NCBI RefSeq assembly: GCF_018531425.1
Contig: NZ_JAHBOI010000004.1
Coordinates: 124,001 to 188,000, forward strand
Origin: Paenarthrobacter sp. DKR-5
Lineage (GTDB): Bacteria; Actinomycetota; Actinomycetes; Actinomycetales; Micrococcaceae
Direction: 5' to 3'
DNA: 64,000 nucleotides
The notes under the pieces are model-generated. The model ran no database searches, was not told the DNA's origin, and was given only the letters and a program-made list of their open reading frames with translations. The position numbers and the translations under genes were made by a program. Positions 1 through 7,908 of this stretch are shown here, one piece after another (position 1 is the first letter of the stretch; every line of letters begins with the position of its first letter).

Positions 1-13
1 AGCCGGCCGGCAC

Positions 14-757
14 GTGCCCTCGCGCCGGAAAGGGCCGCTGGAGCTGCGCCGCGGCCAGGCGAAGCAGGAGACGGCAGACCAGCACCTGCTCGATACGCGC
101 AACCCGTCAGGCTTCACCCACACGGACCCTTGGCGGGTGCTGCGGATCCAAAGCGAATTCGTCGAAGGCTTCGGCGCCCTCGCGGACCTGGGGCCGGCCG
201 TGAGCGTCTTCGGCTCCGCGCGCACGCGCCCGGGATCGGCGTTCTACGACATCGGCGTAGAGGTCGGCCGCAAACTCGCCGAGGCGGGCCTTGCCGTCAT
301 CACCGGCGGGGGACCCGGCGCCATGGAGGCCGTGAACAAAGGCGCAGTGCTGGGCGGCGGGGCGTCCGTTGGCCTGGGCATCGAGCTTCCGTTCGAGCAG
401 GCCATGAACGAGTGGGTGGACCTGGGCGTGAACTTCCGCTACTTCTTCGCCCGAAAGACCATGTTCGTCAAGTACGCGCAGGGCTTCGTTGTGCTGCCCG
501 GCGGCCTGGGGACGCTCGATGAACTGTTCGAGGCGATGGTGCTCGTACAGACCGGCAAAGTCACCTCCTTCCCGATCGTGCTGGTCGGCACCCAGTTCTG
601 GGGTCCGATGGTGGACTGGATCCGGAGCACGCTCGTGGCGGAGGGCATGATCGCCGCCGAGGACGTGGGACTGATCCAGGTGGTCGACGATCCGGCGGAA
701 GCGGTGCACCTGGTGCTTGGTGGCGGCAAGCGTCCCCCCGTGGCCAGCCAGGACTGA
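14..757 (+). CDS. LOG-family protein (TIGR00730, Rossmann fold)
   Basis: A 247-residue protein of the LOG (lysine decarboxylase-like) family, whose characterised members are cytokinin riboside 5'-monophosphate phosphoribohydrolases acting on nucleotide substrates in the cytosol. The two family signatures are visible: GGGPGAM at residues 98-104 and PGGLGTLDE at 162-170, the latter being the PGGxGTxxE catalytic/phosphate-binding motif. The start is a GTG at 14. A start just upstream of the window cannot be excluded, although the N-terminus reads naturally from here. It precedes a DivIVA-like gene and tag, an order I recall from M. tuberculosis Rv1205-Rv1210. The family is sure; the substrate is inferred. 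Confidence 0.88.
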   Translation: MPSRRKGPLELRRGQAKQETADQHLLDTRNPSGFTHTDPWRVLRIQSEFVEGFGALADLGPAVSVFGSARTRPGSAFYDIGVEVGRKLAEAGLAVITGGGPGAMEAVNKGAVLGGGASVGLGIELPFEQAMNEWVDLGVNFRYFFARKTMFVKYAQGFVVLPGGLGTLDELFEAMVLVQTGKVTSFPIVLVGTQFWGPMVDWIRSTLVAEGMIAAEDVGLIQVVDDPAEAVHLVLGGGKRPPVASQD

Positions 758-785
758 AACCGGCAGTGCCCGCGGCCGCTCGTGG

Positions 786-791
786 CACCAT
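786..791 (+). promoter_or_regulatory. Candidate leaderless -10 (CACCAT) for the DivIVA-like gene
   Basis: CACCAT fits xAnnnT and ends 6 nt before the GTG at 798, the spacing seen at many other first genes in this window. It is a weak match, and no -35 is obvious. Confidence 0.3.
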
Positions 792-797
792 GGTGCT

Positions 798-1142
798 GTG
801 AGCTTTTTCCTCGTCTTCCTCGCTGTCGCCCTCGCCGGCCTCACGGCATTCGTCGCAGCCGGCATCCCGCGCCGCGCTGCCCGGAATGCCGCCGGTGATT
901 CGACGCTCGACGGGATGAGCGAGCCGGTTCCCAGTCTGCCGCCGGTGCTGCTCCCGGAGCATGCGGCGCCGCAGGATGTGGACCGGCTGCGGTTCGCCCT
1001 GGGCCTGCGCGGCTACCGGATGGACCAGGTCGATGAAGTCCTGGACCGGCTCCGGGACGAGCTGGCCGCCAAGGACACCCGGATCCGCAGGCTGGAAGAA
1101 GAGCTGGCCGGGCGCACCGCTCCGGCCGGGGACGCGCCGTGA
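798..1142 (+). CDS. DivIVA-domain membrane protein
   Basis: A 114-residue protein with one N-terminal membrane segment (about residues 3-22), a linker, a DivIVA-like turn (DVDRLRFALGLRGYRMDQVDEVLDRL, about residues 60-86) and a short charged coiled coil. DivIVA-type modules recognise curved membrane and organise polar growth or division. This short anchored form is common in actinobacteria and its role is not settled. The GTG at 798 is preferred over an in-frame upstream start at 717, because it puts the hydrophobic helix at the N-terminus and the longer version would run into the preceding gene. Its stop overlaps the tag start (GTGA), so the two are coupled. Confidence 0.75.
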   Translation: MSFFLVFLAVALAGLTAFVAAGIPRRAARNAAGDSTLDGMSEPVPSLPPVLLPEHAAPQDVDRLRFALGLRGYRMDQVDEVLDRLRDELAAKDTRIRRLEEELAGRTAPAGDAP

Positions 1143-1723
1143 CCGGACTGGTAGCCGGATCCGACGGAAGGCTGCGCTGCGGCTGGACGCAGATGTCGGG
1201 CAGCCCCGACTACGAGCGGTACCACGACGAGGAGTGGGGCCGGCCGGTGACCGGGGAACACGCGCTCTTTGAGCGGATCAGCCTGGAGGCTTTCCAATCC
1301 GGGCTGAGCTGGATCACCATCCTGCGCAAGCGTGAAGCCTTCCGCGCCGCCTTCGACGGCTTCGATCCGGCAAAGGTAGCGGCCTACGGCGAGGACGACG
1401 TCGCCCGGCTGATGACGGACGCCGGAATCGTGCGCAACCTCGCCAAGATCAAGGCCACGATCGCCAACGCGCGGGCCGTGCTGGAGTTGCCTGAGGGCGA
1501 AACGCTTGTCTCCCTGCTCGCCGCGCACGCCCCGGCCGAGCCCCGCGTCCCCGCAGGCCTTCACGACGTGCCCGCCACGACCGCGGAGTCGGCAGCGCTG
1601 GCGAAGGCGCTGAAGGCCCGCGGCTTCCGCTTCGTTGGACCGACCACCGCCTACGCGATGATGCAGGCCGTCGGAGTGGTCAACGACCATGTGGCGGGCT
1701 GCTGGATCCGCGGCGATGGCTGA
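1139..1723 (+). CDS. tag: DNA-3-methyladenine glycosylase I
   Basis: A 194-residue Tag-family glycosylase that excises N3-methyladenine from alkylated DNA as the first step of base-excision repair. Family features are present: RCGW near the N-terminus, YHDEEWG, the SLEAFQSGLSW block, FVGPTTAYAMMQAVG, and NDHVAGCW at the C-terminus. The Cys and His in these match the zinc-snap ligands of E. coli Tag. The GTG start at 1139 overlaps the preceding stop by 4 bp. The next gene begins within the last codons of tag, so DivIVA-like, tag and the membrane glycosyltransferase appear to be one operon. Confidence 0.93.
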   Translation: MTGLVAGSDGRLRCGWTQMSGSPDYERYHDEEWGRPVTGEHALFERISLEAFQSGLSWITILRKREAFRAAFDGFDPAKVAAYGEDDVARLMTDAGIVRNLAKIKATIANARAVLELPEGETLVSLLAAHAPAEPRVPAGLHDVPATTAESAALAKALKARGFRFVGPTTAYAMMQAVGVVNDHVAGCWIRGDG

Positions 1724-2978
1724 GCCCCGGCAGCAGGCGCCGACCGCTCCCGCCCCGGCGCGCGGCGGCACGCTGAACGAAAAGCTCTGGGCCGCCGCTG
1801 CTTCCGCGGCGGCCGCCGCACGCCGCTGGCCATGGTGGCTGCAGGTGAGCGTGCTGTACTTCGGGACGCGGATTTACGGTTTCGGCGTCTTTGCCGTGGC
1901 CGCCCTGCACCAGGGGGCAAGCCCGTGGGGAGCCGGGAAGCCGGACTACTGGCACTTCCTGCAGATCTGGGACAGCGAGTGGTACTCGAAGATCTACCAG
2001 GACGGGTACCCCGGAACCCTGCCCCGCGGGGAGTCAGGCCTGGTCCAGGAGAACCAGTGGGCGTTCTACCCGCTCTTCCCGCTGCTCGCCCGCGGCCTCA
2101 CGGCCGCCAGCGGCCTCGGCTGGGCCGGGGCGTCAGTCCTGCTGGCGCCGGCGTTCGGGCTGGCAGCCGCTCTGGTGGCCTACCGGCTGTTCCGCCGGTT
2201 TGCCTCGGTCTCCACGTCCATGTGGTCCATGGCCTTCCTGCTGACGTTTCCCGTGTCGCCCATCCTGCAGGTGCCCTACGCCGAGTCGCTGAACCTGTTC
2301 CTGCTGGCGTCGGCCCTGCTGCTGCTGGTCCGCCGGCGTTACCTGGCGGCCATCCCCGTGGTGCTGCTGATGTGCCTCTCCCGGCCGGTAGGGGTGCCGT
2401 TTGCCGCGCTGGCTGCTTTGTCGGTGCTGCTGCGTTTCCGCGCCCGGGCCCGGGACCCGTTCCCGCCAGCCGAGATGGCGCGGGCCGCGGCCTTCGTGGC
2501 CGCCAGTGCCGCCGGCGCGGTGGCCTGGCCGGTCATTGCCTGGGCTGCCACCGGCGAGCCGAAAGCCTACACGGACACGGAGGCGGCCTGGCGCGGAGGA
2601 CAGCTGGTTCCGCTGCGGCCCTGGCTTGACGCCAGCCTGAACTTCTTCGGGCCAGTGGCGGGATGGTTCTTCCTGGCGCTGCTCGCCGCCGCCGTCGCGC
2701 TCTACCTCAACTCCAAGGCGGTCCGCCGGCTCGGCACGGACCTCCGCCTGTGGTCCGCCTGCTACCTGGGCTACCTGGCGCTGTTCCTCTACCCGCAGAC
2801 CAGCACCTTCAGGCTGCTGCTGCCCTTGTTCCCGCTGGCGCTGGCGGCGGCCTTCGTCTCGCGCTCACGCGCCTACCGGTCCGCCGTCGTCGTGATGTTC
2901 CTGCTGCTGCAGATCGTCTGGGTCGACTGGCTCTGGGTATGGACCCAGCTGCCCGGCGGCGGGGACTGGCCGCCGTGA
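1716..2978 (+). CDS. Membrane glycosyltransferase, PIG-V/mannosyltransferase-like
   Basis: A polytopic membrane protein of 420 residues with roughly nine to ten hydrophobic segments. The first extracytoplasmic loop has WDSEWYSKIYQDGYP followed by NQWAFYPLFPLLARG, a pattern typical of PIG-V-like GT-C mannosyltransferases that use polyprenyl-phosphate sugars. SRPVGVP appears later. The acceptor (glycolipid, lipoglycan or protein) cannot be read from sequence. The start at 1716 lies 8 bp inside the end of tag; an in-frame ATG at 1689 is the alternative and would overlap more. The family call is fairly good; the precise function is open. Confidence 0.7.
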   Translation: MAEPRQQAPTAPAPARGGTLNEKLWAAAASAAAAARRWPWWLQVSVLYFGTRIYGFGVFAVAALHQGASPWGAGKPDYWHFLQIWDSEWYSKIYQDGYPGTLPRGESGLVQENQWAFYPLFPLLARGLTAASGLGWAGASVLLAPAFGLAAALVAYRLFRRFASVSTSMWSMAFLLTFPVSPILQVPYAESLNLFLLASALLLLVRRRYLAAIPVVLLMCLSRPVGVPFAALAALSVLLRFRARARDPFPPAEMARAAAFVAASAAGAVAWPVIAWAATGEPKAYTDTEAAWRGGQLVPLRPWLDASLNFFGPVAGWFFLALLAAAVALYLNSKAVRRLGTDLRLWSACYLGYLALFLYPQTSTFRLLLPLFPLALAAAFVSRSRAYRSAVVVMFLLLQIVWVDWLWVWTQLPGGGDWPP

Positions 2979-3157
2979 GCCGCGGGTCAATTCGCTCCGC
3001 GTTCATATGTACTGGATAATGTATAAAGCGCAAGAACAAGGGCCCGTCCGGGCCCCGGCCATGGCGGCTTGAGCATTTGCCGTCCCTCGGCTGACGTTAC
3101 TGCGGCCGCGCCCTCCGGGGCGCGTTTCGCCGGCAGACAATGAAGGGGATTTTTCTT
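2979..3157 (+). promoter_or_regulatory. Intergenic promoter/leader region upstream of the DUF3117 gene
   Basis: This 179-bp gap contains one of the few AT-rich patches in the window. A TATAAA hexamer at 3022-3027 is preceded by GGATAAT, giving a plausible -10. A GC hairpin follows (GGGCCCG at 3040-3046 with CGGGCCC at 3049-3055) and may form in the leader RNA. A purine-rich ribosome-binding stretch (GAAGGGGA) precedes the ATG at 3158. No convincing -35 was found. Confidence 0.4.
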
Positions 3158-3325
3158 ATGGCGGCCATGAAACCCAGAACCGGTGACGGTCCTATGGAGG
3201 TCACTAAGGAGGGGCGCAGCCTGATCATGCGCGTCCCGCTGGAGGGAGGCGGCCGCCTCGTGGTTGAGCTCAACGCCGACGAGGCGACCGAGCTGAAGAA
3301 GTGCCTCGTCGGGGTCACTGAGTAG
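3158..3325 (+). CDS. DUF3117 small conserved protein
   Basis: A 55-residue soluble protein beginning MAAMKPRTGDGPMEVTKEGR, the invariant opening of the actinobacterial DUF3117 family. The remainder (RVPLEGGGRLVVELNADEATELKKCL) suggests a compact beta-beta-alpha fold. Its biological role is unknown. The ATG at 3158 is preferred to one 18 bp upstream because it matches the conserved family N-terminus and has a GAAGGGGA ribosome-binding site. In M. tuberculosis the family member I recall (Rv1211) is also next to tag. It is probably transcribed from its own promoter around 3022. Confidence 0.85.
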   Translation: MAAMKPRTGDGPMEVTKEGRSLIMRVPLEGGGRLVVELNADEATELKKCLVGVTE

Positions 3326-3342
3326 GCCGGGACCACGCGATC

Positions 3343-4926
3343 ATGAACTCCGCTGCCACCCGGGAAGCCTTCGAAAAGCAACTGCTCGAGCCGGCGCTGA
3401 CCCGGCTGAGCGCCCTCGGCCCGTTCGCCGAGGTTGGAGCGGAAGCCGCGGAACGGCCCGACGTGCTGGCCGTGCCGATCGGCAGTGCCGGAGCGCCTGC
3501 CCCGGGTGCCGGAACGGAACGTCCGACCCCTCAGCCGCGCCGCGGGGCGGTGGAAGCCGCCGTCGCCTATCACGCCGACGTCGCCGCCGCAGCCGAGTTC
3601 CAGTCCGTCACAGGCAAGGCAGGGGAAGTGCTGAGCCTGATGGCGCCGCGGGAGAAGAGCGGCCTCGCGCCGCGGCTGATCCTGCTGGGCGTGGGCGAGG
3701 ATACTGCCGCGCAGCTGCGCAAAGCCGGCGCCGCCCTGGCGAAGGCCACCTTCGGGACTTCCCTGGTGCGCACCACCGTCGTCGACGGCCTCGCGCCGGA
3801 ACTGCAGCGGGCCTTCCTCGAGGGATTCCTGCTGGGCGGCTACCGTGCGCCGCGCGCCGGGACGGCGGAAAGCCCCAAGCCCATCGCCGCCAGGCTGGAG
3901 GTCACCGGCGCCGATGAGGATGCCCTCATCGATGCGCTGAGCACCGCCGAAGCCGTCTGGCTCACCCGCAGCCTGGCAAACACGCCGTCGAACCTGAAGA
4001 ACCCCGAATGGCTGGCCGCGCAGGCGCGCAGGCTGGCGGCGGACGCGGGCCTGGAGTGCACGGTCCGCGACGAAGTGCAGCTGCAGCGCGAAGGCTTCGG
4101 TGGGCTGCTGGCCGTTGGCTCCGGCTCGGCGACCCCGCCGCGGCTGGTGCAGGTCAGCTACACGCCGGAGGGGGTGCGCAACCCGCGCCATGTGGTGCTG
4201 GTCGGCAAGGGCATCACCTTTGACACGGGCGGCATCTCCCTGAAGCCGCGCGAGTCCATGGTCCCGATGAAGACCGACATGGCCGGTGCGGCCGTGGTGC
4301 TCGCCGTGACGCAGGCGGCCGCCAGGCTTGGCCTCGACTGCAAGGTCACCGCCTTGCTGGCGTTGGCCGAGAACGCCGTTTCGGGTTCCGCCTACCGTCC
4401 AGGCGACATTGTGAAGGTGTACGACGGCACCACGGTGGAGATCGGCAACACGGACGCCGAAGGCCGGATGGTGCTCGCGGACGGGATGGGATACGCCGTC
4501 AGCAACCTCGCCCCTGACATCCTGATCGACGTGGCGACGCTGACGGGCGCAGCGTCAATGGGCCTGGGGCGGCGCCACGGCGCGCTGTACGGGACTTCCG
4601 CGGAGCTCGTCAGCGACCTGGAAAGGGCCGCGGAGGCATCCGGTGAGCGCGTGTGGCACATGCCGCTGGAGGAAGTGGCCGGCGAGTACCGCTGGGCACT
4701 GGACTCCGACGTCGCGGATATCGCCCACATCACCGGCGAGCACGCAAAGGTCGGCGCCGGGTCGATCACCGCGGCGCTGTTCCTGCGTGAGTTCGCCGGG
4801 GACGTCCCGTGGGCCCACCTGGACATCGCCGGACCGGGCCGGGCCGCCGCCGACGAGGACGAAGTCATCAAGGGTGCGACAGGCTACGGCACCCGGCTGC
4901 TGGTGAACTACCTGCAGCAGGGCTGA
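3343..4926 (+). CDS. pepA: Leucyl aminopeptidase (M17)
   Basis: A 527-residue cytosolic M17 aminopeptidase that removes N-terminal residues from peptides with two metal ions. The N-terminal third is the variable macro-like domain. The C-terminal catalytic domain has VGKGITFDTGGISLKP (metal-binding Lys and Asp), KTDMAGAA, and the signature NTDAEGRM, which supplies metal-binding Asp and Glu and the catalytic Arg; Met replaces the usual Leu. It lies 17 bp after the DUF3117 stop on the same strand and is convergent with the O-methyltransferase, with only 25 bp between stops. PepA in some bacteria also binds DNA; nothing here tests that. Confidence 0.94.
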   Translation: MNSAATREAFEKQLLEPALTRLSALGPFAEVGAEAAERPDVLAVPIGSAGAPAPGAGTERPTPQPRRGAVEAAVAYHADVAAAAEFQSVTGKAGEVLSLMAPREKSGLAPRLILLGVGEDTAAQLRKAGAALAKATFGTSLVRTTVVDGLAPELQRAFLEGFLLGGYRAPRAGTAESPKPIAARLEVTGADEDALIDALSTAEAVWLTRSLANTPSNLKNPEWLAAQARRLAADAGLECTVRDEVQLQREGFGGLLAVGSGSATPPRLVQVSYTPEGVRNPRHVVLVGKGITFDTGGISLKPRESMVPMKTDMAGAAVVLAVTQAAARLGLDCKVTALLALAENAVSGSAYRPGDIVKVYDGTTVEIGNTDAEGRMVLADGMGYAVSNLAPDILIDVATLTGAASMGLGRRHGALYGTSAELVSDLERAAEASGERVWHMPLEEVAGEYRWALDSDVADIAHITGEHAKVGAGSITAALFLREFAGDVPWAHLDIAGPGRAAADEDEVIKGATGYGTRLLVNYLQQG

Positions 4927-4951
4927 AGGTCCCCGGGAAGGTCCTCGCTGC

Positions 4952-5584
4952 TCAGCGCTTGACGCCGAGCAGCAGGCCGTCCCCGGTGGGGATCAGGGCG
5001 GAGACGAAATCCTCGTGCTCGCGCACGGTCTTCCCGACCCGGCGCAGCACGTTCGTCGTTTCGTCCCGGCTGGCCGGATTGGCTACGCGGTCCTTGTCCA
5101 GCGCGTCGTTGACGATGAGCATGCCGCCGCGCTTGAGCAGCCGCATTGCCTGGTCCACGTAGACCGGGAACGAGGGCTTGTCCGCGTCGATGAAAACCAG
5201 GTCGTAGGCGCCGTCGGTCAGCCGGGGGAGCACGTCCGCAGCGCGGCCCGAGATGGTGCGCGTGCGGTTCGCCGGACTGCCCGATTCCAGATACGCTTCC
5301 CGCGCCGCCCGCAGGTGCTCGACGTCGACGTCAATCGTCGTCAGCACCGCCTGCCGTCCGAGGCCGCGCAGCAGGCACACGCCGGAGACGCCGGCACCGG
5401 AACCGATTTCCACCACAGTCTGGGCCTTCGAGGCGGCCGTCAGGACGGTCAGCGCAGCCCCCACGCCCTGGCTGACGGGCGTCACGCCCAGCTCGTAGGA
5501 CCGCTCGCGGGCGCGGAGCAGGACATCGTCTTCAGCGGGCAGCCCTTCGGTGTAGGACCAGCTTGTCGACTTGTCGGCGCTCAT
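4952..5584 (-). CDS. Class I SAM-dependent O-methyltransferase
   Basis: A 210-residue methyltransferase of the family 3 O-methyltransferase group (catechol-O-methyltransferase-like, cation-dependent). It has the SAM-binding motif VVEIGSGAGVSGVCLLRG, an acidic strand end (TIDVDVEH), and YDLVFIDADKPSFPVYVD followed by LLKRGGMLIVNDAL, which carries the family's metal/substrate acidic residues. The natural substrate is unknown. The ATG at 5584 has a GGAAG ribosome-binding site. It is divergent from sigE across 311 bp, the same arrangement as Rv1220c-sigE in M. tuberculosis as I recall it. Confidence 0.85.
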   Translation of the reverse strand: MSADKSTSWSYTEGLPAEDDVLLRARERSYELGVTPVSQGVGAALTVLTAASKAQTVVEIGSGAGVSGVCLLRGLGRQAVLTTIDVDVEHLRAAREAYLESGSPANRTRTISGRAADVLPRLTDGAYDLVFIDADKPSFPVYVDQAMRLLKRGGMLIVNDALDKDRVANPASRDETTNVLRRVGKTVREHEDFVSALIPTGDGLLLGVKR

Positions 5585-5895
5585 GGTGCTGTTCTTCCTG
5601 ACTGGGATCGCTGGGGGACAGTCCCAAGACTACTGGGTTGGGGCGCCAATCCGGGGTACCTGCGCCGGCCGAGCCACCCGCTGCTGCGCTCTGCCCCGCT
5701 GCTACGCTGTGCCCCTCTGCTACGCTGTGCGCGAAGCGGGCCGAGGCTAACGGCCAACTCACAGGTTTTCCTGAGACCATATTTACTCGGGGCAATCCAG
5801 CCGGCCTGCAGGTTCGAACTACTTTTGTCACGGACCGGCGGCGCGGAAGCCACGAGGGCCTCCGGCTGGATGCGGACATTGAAGGAGGGTGGGAC
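5585..5895. promoter_or_regulatory. Divergent intergenic region, O-methyltransferase / sigE
   Basis: A 311-bp region without a gene. It holds three tandem 18-bp repeats (5679-5732) and a less GC-rich stretch around 5755-5840 that probably carries the sigE promoter(s). I looked for an ECF-type GGAAC...GTT pair on the plus strand and did not find a convincing one. Immediately before the sigE ATG (5896) is a strong ribosome-binding site, GAAGGAGGG, so sigE is translated from a leadered transcript. Confidence 0.5.
5679..5732 (+). repeat. Three tandem 18-bp repeats upstream of sigE
   Basis: Three consecutive 18-bp units at 5679-5696, 5697-5714 and 5715-5732 share the core CTGCTACGCTGTGC, with two differences in the first unit. 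They are non-coding and lie about 165-215 bp upstream of the sigE start. They could be an array of protein-binding sites or a slippage product. Confidence 0.8.
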
Positions 5896-6522
5896 ATGCC
5901 GTCGACAAGCATGGTTCCGTCCCAGGATTCCCTGCAGTCCGGAACGGCTGCGGAGGCGGACTGGGTTGCGCCGACGTGGGAGGAAGTGGTCACGAACCAC
6001 TCCGCCAAGGTATACCGTCTGGCATTCCGCCTGACCGGCAACCGCTACGACGCCGAAGACCTCACGCAGGAAGTCTTCGTGCGCGTCTTCCGCTCGCTGG
6101 AGAACTTCAAGCCGGGCACCCTGGATGGCTGGCTGCACCGGATCACCACCAACCTCTTCCTCGATCAGGCCCGGCGGAAGAACCGGATCCGCTTCGACGG
6201 GTTCACCGACGATGCCGAGGCCCGCCTTCCCGGCCGCGAACCCGGACCCGAGCGCAGCTTCGAGTTCAACAACCTCGACGTCGACGTCCAGCAGGCGCTT
6301 GAGCAGCTCCCCCCGGACTTCAGGGCCGCCGTCGTGCTGTGCGACCTCGAAGGCCTCTCCTACGACGAAGTCGCCGAGGCCCTCGGTGTGAAGCTCGGCA
6401 CCGTCCGCTCCCGGATCCACCGCGGCCGCACCATGCTGCGCGAAAAGCTCGCCCACCGCGACCCGCGCCAGGCGGCAGCCAAACCACGGTTGAAGATGCC
6501 GCGCATCGCAGGTGTCCTGTAG
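5896..6522 (+). CDS. sigE: ECF RNA polymerase sigma factor SigE
   Basis: A 208-residue ECF sigma factor that directs RNA polymerase to envelope-stress promoters. Region 2 is seen from about residue 30 (YRLAFRLTGNRYDAEDLTQEVFVRVFRSLENF, with DAEDLTQE as the 2.1-2.2 core; then GWLHRITTNLFLDQARRK). Region 4 is seen near residues 135-185 (LEQLPPDFRAAVVLCDLEGLSYDEVAEALGVKLGTVRSRIHRGR). The start at 5896 follows GAAGGAGGG. An 86-codon upstream extension is open but has no ribosome-binding site or family similarity. The next genes are a membrane anti-sigma factor and tatB, the sigE-rseA-(htrA)-tatB order of actinobacteria; htrA is missing from this locus. Confidence 0.92.
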   Translation: MPSTSMVPSQDSLQSGTAAEADWVAPTWEEVVTNHSAKVYRLAFRLTGNRYDAEDLTQEVFVRVFRSLENFKPGTLDGWLHRITTNLFLDQARRKNRIRFDGFTDDAEARLPGREPGPERSFEFNNLDVDVQQALEQLPPDFRAAVVLCDLEGLSYDEVAEALGVKLGTVRSRIHRGRTMLREKLAHRDPRQAAAKPRLKMPRIAGVL

Positions 6523-6530
6523 CCCACGCT

Positions 6531-7457
6531 ATGGGACACCTCGGACACGACGCCGCCGACTACCTCAACGAGCGGCTCCCCCCGGAGAGGATGACCAAGG
6601 CGCAGCAACACCTTGCGTCCTGCGGAGAATGCCGGCTGCTGCTTGCCCGCGAACGCCATCTCCAGTCACTGCTCCACGCGGTGAACGATCCCTGCCCGTC
6701 GTCAGCCTTCACAGCCCGGCTGCTGCAGCACACCGGCTCCCTGGCGGCGCGCCCGCCGGAACCGGCTTCGCAGCCCGCACGGCGGTACGGTTCCCGCAAG
6801 GCGGCCGCGGCCGCCGGGGCAGTAGCCGCCGTGGCCGCCGTGCTCGCTGCGGGGGCCTACGCCGCCGGAGCGGCGGCAGGACCGGCAGCAAGGACACAGC
6901 AACTCTCCGCGGTCTCGGCGAGCTGGCCGCGCAGTCCCGGACAGCCACCCGAGGCCATGTCCCAGGCCGCCCTGGACCGCCTGCACGCTGCCGGGTGGGG
7001 GTGCCCCGAACTTTCCTCGCTCGGCTTCCGCCTGGTCGCGGCGCGCGGTTACGAGCAGGCCGGGCTGCCCACCCTGCAGCTGCAGCTGACCGACGCTGCC
7101 TCCGCCTCAGCCGCGCACACCGTGACCATCTTCGAGCAGCACGGCTCCGCCACCCCCGTGCCGGTAAACGCCCTCACGGGCCACCCGGTGACCGCGGACG
7201 GCTTCCTCCCCGACCCGGAGGACGCGGCGGCCGGCGGCCAGCTGTGGCTGCTGCCCGGCAAGACCTGGCAGGCCGTCTACCGCAACGAGCGCGCCACCTA
7301 CACCGTCAAGGCCGATCTGCCGCCCGGGCAGGTCAGGGCCGCCGTCACCAAACTCTCCGCGGCAAACTCCTCAGCGCCGGCCGCCGGCGCCTCCGACGAC
7401 GTGGTGAGCCGTGTGCTCCGCGGGCTGCAGCGGCTCGCGCTGTGGTCCGGCTCCTAG
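6531..7457 (+). CDS. Membrane anti-sigma factor (RseA-like, ZAS domain plus large sensor domain)
   Basis: A 308-residue protein starting 8 bp after sigE. Its N-terminus carries the zinc anti-sigma motif His27-x3-Cys31-x2-Cys34 (HLASCGEC), which typically clamps the ECF sigma factor in the cytosol. An Ala-rich segment at about residues 90-117 looks like a single membrane anchor. About 190 residues then follow outside the membrane, with patterns such as TVTIFEQHG and QLWLLPGKTWQAVYRNERATYTV that are loosely reminiscent of RseB/MucB-type sensor domains. This is much longer than the M. tuberculosis RseA I recall. The cognate partner is inferred to be the adjacent sigE. Release would be by proteolysis or redox; neither is shown by the sequence. 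Confidence 0.85.
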   Translation: MGHLGHDAADYLNERLPPERMTKAQQHLASCGECRLLLARERHLQSLLHAVNDPCPSSAFTARLLQHTGSLAARPPEPASQPARRYGSRKAAAAAGAVAAVAAVLAAGAYAAGAAAGPAARTQQLSAVSASWPRSPGQPPEAMSQAALDRLHAAGWGCPELSSLGFRLVAARGYEQAGLPTLQLQLTDAASASAAHTVTIFEQHGSATPVPVNALTGHPVTADGFLPDPEDAAAGGQLWLLPGKTWQAVYRNERATYTVKADLPPGQVRAAVTKLSAANSSAPAAGASDDVVSRVLRGLQRLALWSGS

Positions 7458-7501
7458 GGCCGGCCCGCACCGCCGAATCGGCCGTTACCGGCCGGAAAGG
7501 G

Positions 7502-7507
7502 TAATCT
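7502..7507 (+). promoter_or_regulatory. Leaderless -10 (TAATCT) for tatB
   Basis: TAATCT ends 6 nt before the GTG at 7514, with no Shine-Dalgarno sequence in between. This implies tatB can be transcribed separately from sigE-rseA as a leaderless mRNA. Confidence 0.5.
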
Positions 7508-7513
7508 TCAAAC

Positions 7514-7894
7514 GTGTTTGGTATCAACGGCTCCGAGGCGATCATCCTGCTGATCATCGCCGTTCTCGTGATCGGGCCGAAAAGGCTGCCGGATTACGCC
7601 CAGAAGCTCGCCAACCTGGTGAAGGAAGTGCGCCGGATGGCCTCCGGGGCGCGCGAACAGATCAAGGAAGAGGTCGGCGTCGACCTCGACGACGTCGACT
7701 GGAAGAAGCTCGACCCGCGGCAGTACGACCCGCGGCGCATCATCCGCGAGGCCCTTCTCGAGGACGACGAGGACCACCGCAAGCCGGTTTCCACGCCGGC
7801 ACCGGCAGCCGTAGCCGCGGCAGCGCCCCCGGCGCCGGAAATCGTCCGGCTCGCCCCCGGCGAGGCCGCTCCGTTCGACAGCGAAGCCACCTAG
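7514..7894 (+). CDS. tatB: Sec-independent translocase protein TatB
   Basis: A 126-residue TatB, the receptor-complex subunit that with TatC binds twin-arginine signal peptides at the membrane. Its short N-terminal helix (about residues 7-20) begins with a Glu in GSEAIILLIIAVLVIGPKRLPDYAQKL, containing the GP hinge and amphipathic helix of the TatA/B family. The tail is charged and then Ala/Pro-rich. The GTG start at 7514 lies 6 nt after a TAATCT hexamer. Its position after the sigE operon matches the usual actinobacterial arrangement and supports TatB over TatA. tatA and tatC are not in this window. Confidence 0.88.
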   Translation: MFGINGSEAIILLIIAVLVIGPKRLPDYAQKLANLVKEVRRMASGAREQIKEEVGVDLDDVDWKKLDPRQYDPRRIIREALLEDDEDHRKPVSTPAPAAVAAAAPPAPEIVRLAPGEAAPFDSEAT

Positions 7895-7908
7895 CAGCGG
7901 CGTGCGGC

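Noticed and set aside
5584-5896. ECF-type autoregulatory promoter (GGAAC-N-GTT) upstream of sigE
   Set aside because: I could not find both hexamers at the right spacing on the plus strand, so autoregulation by SigE is not supported from sequence.
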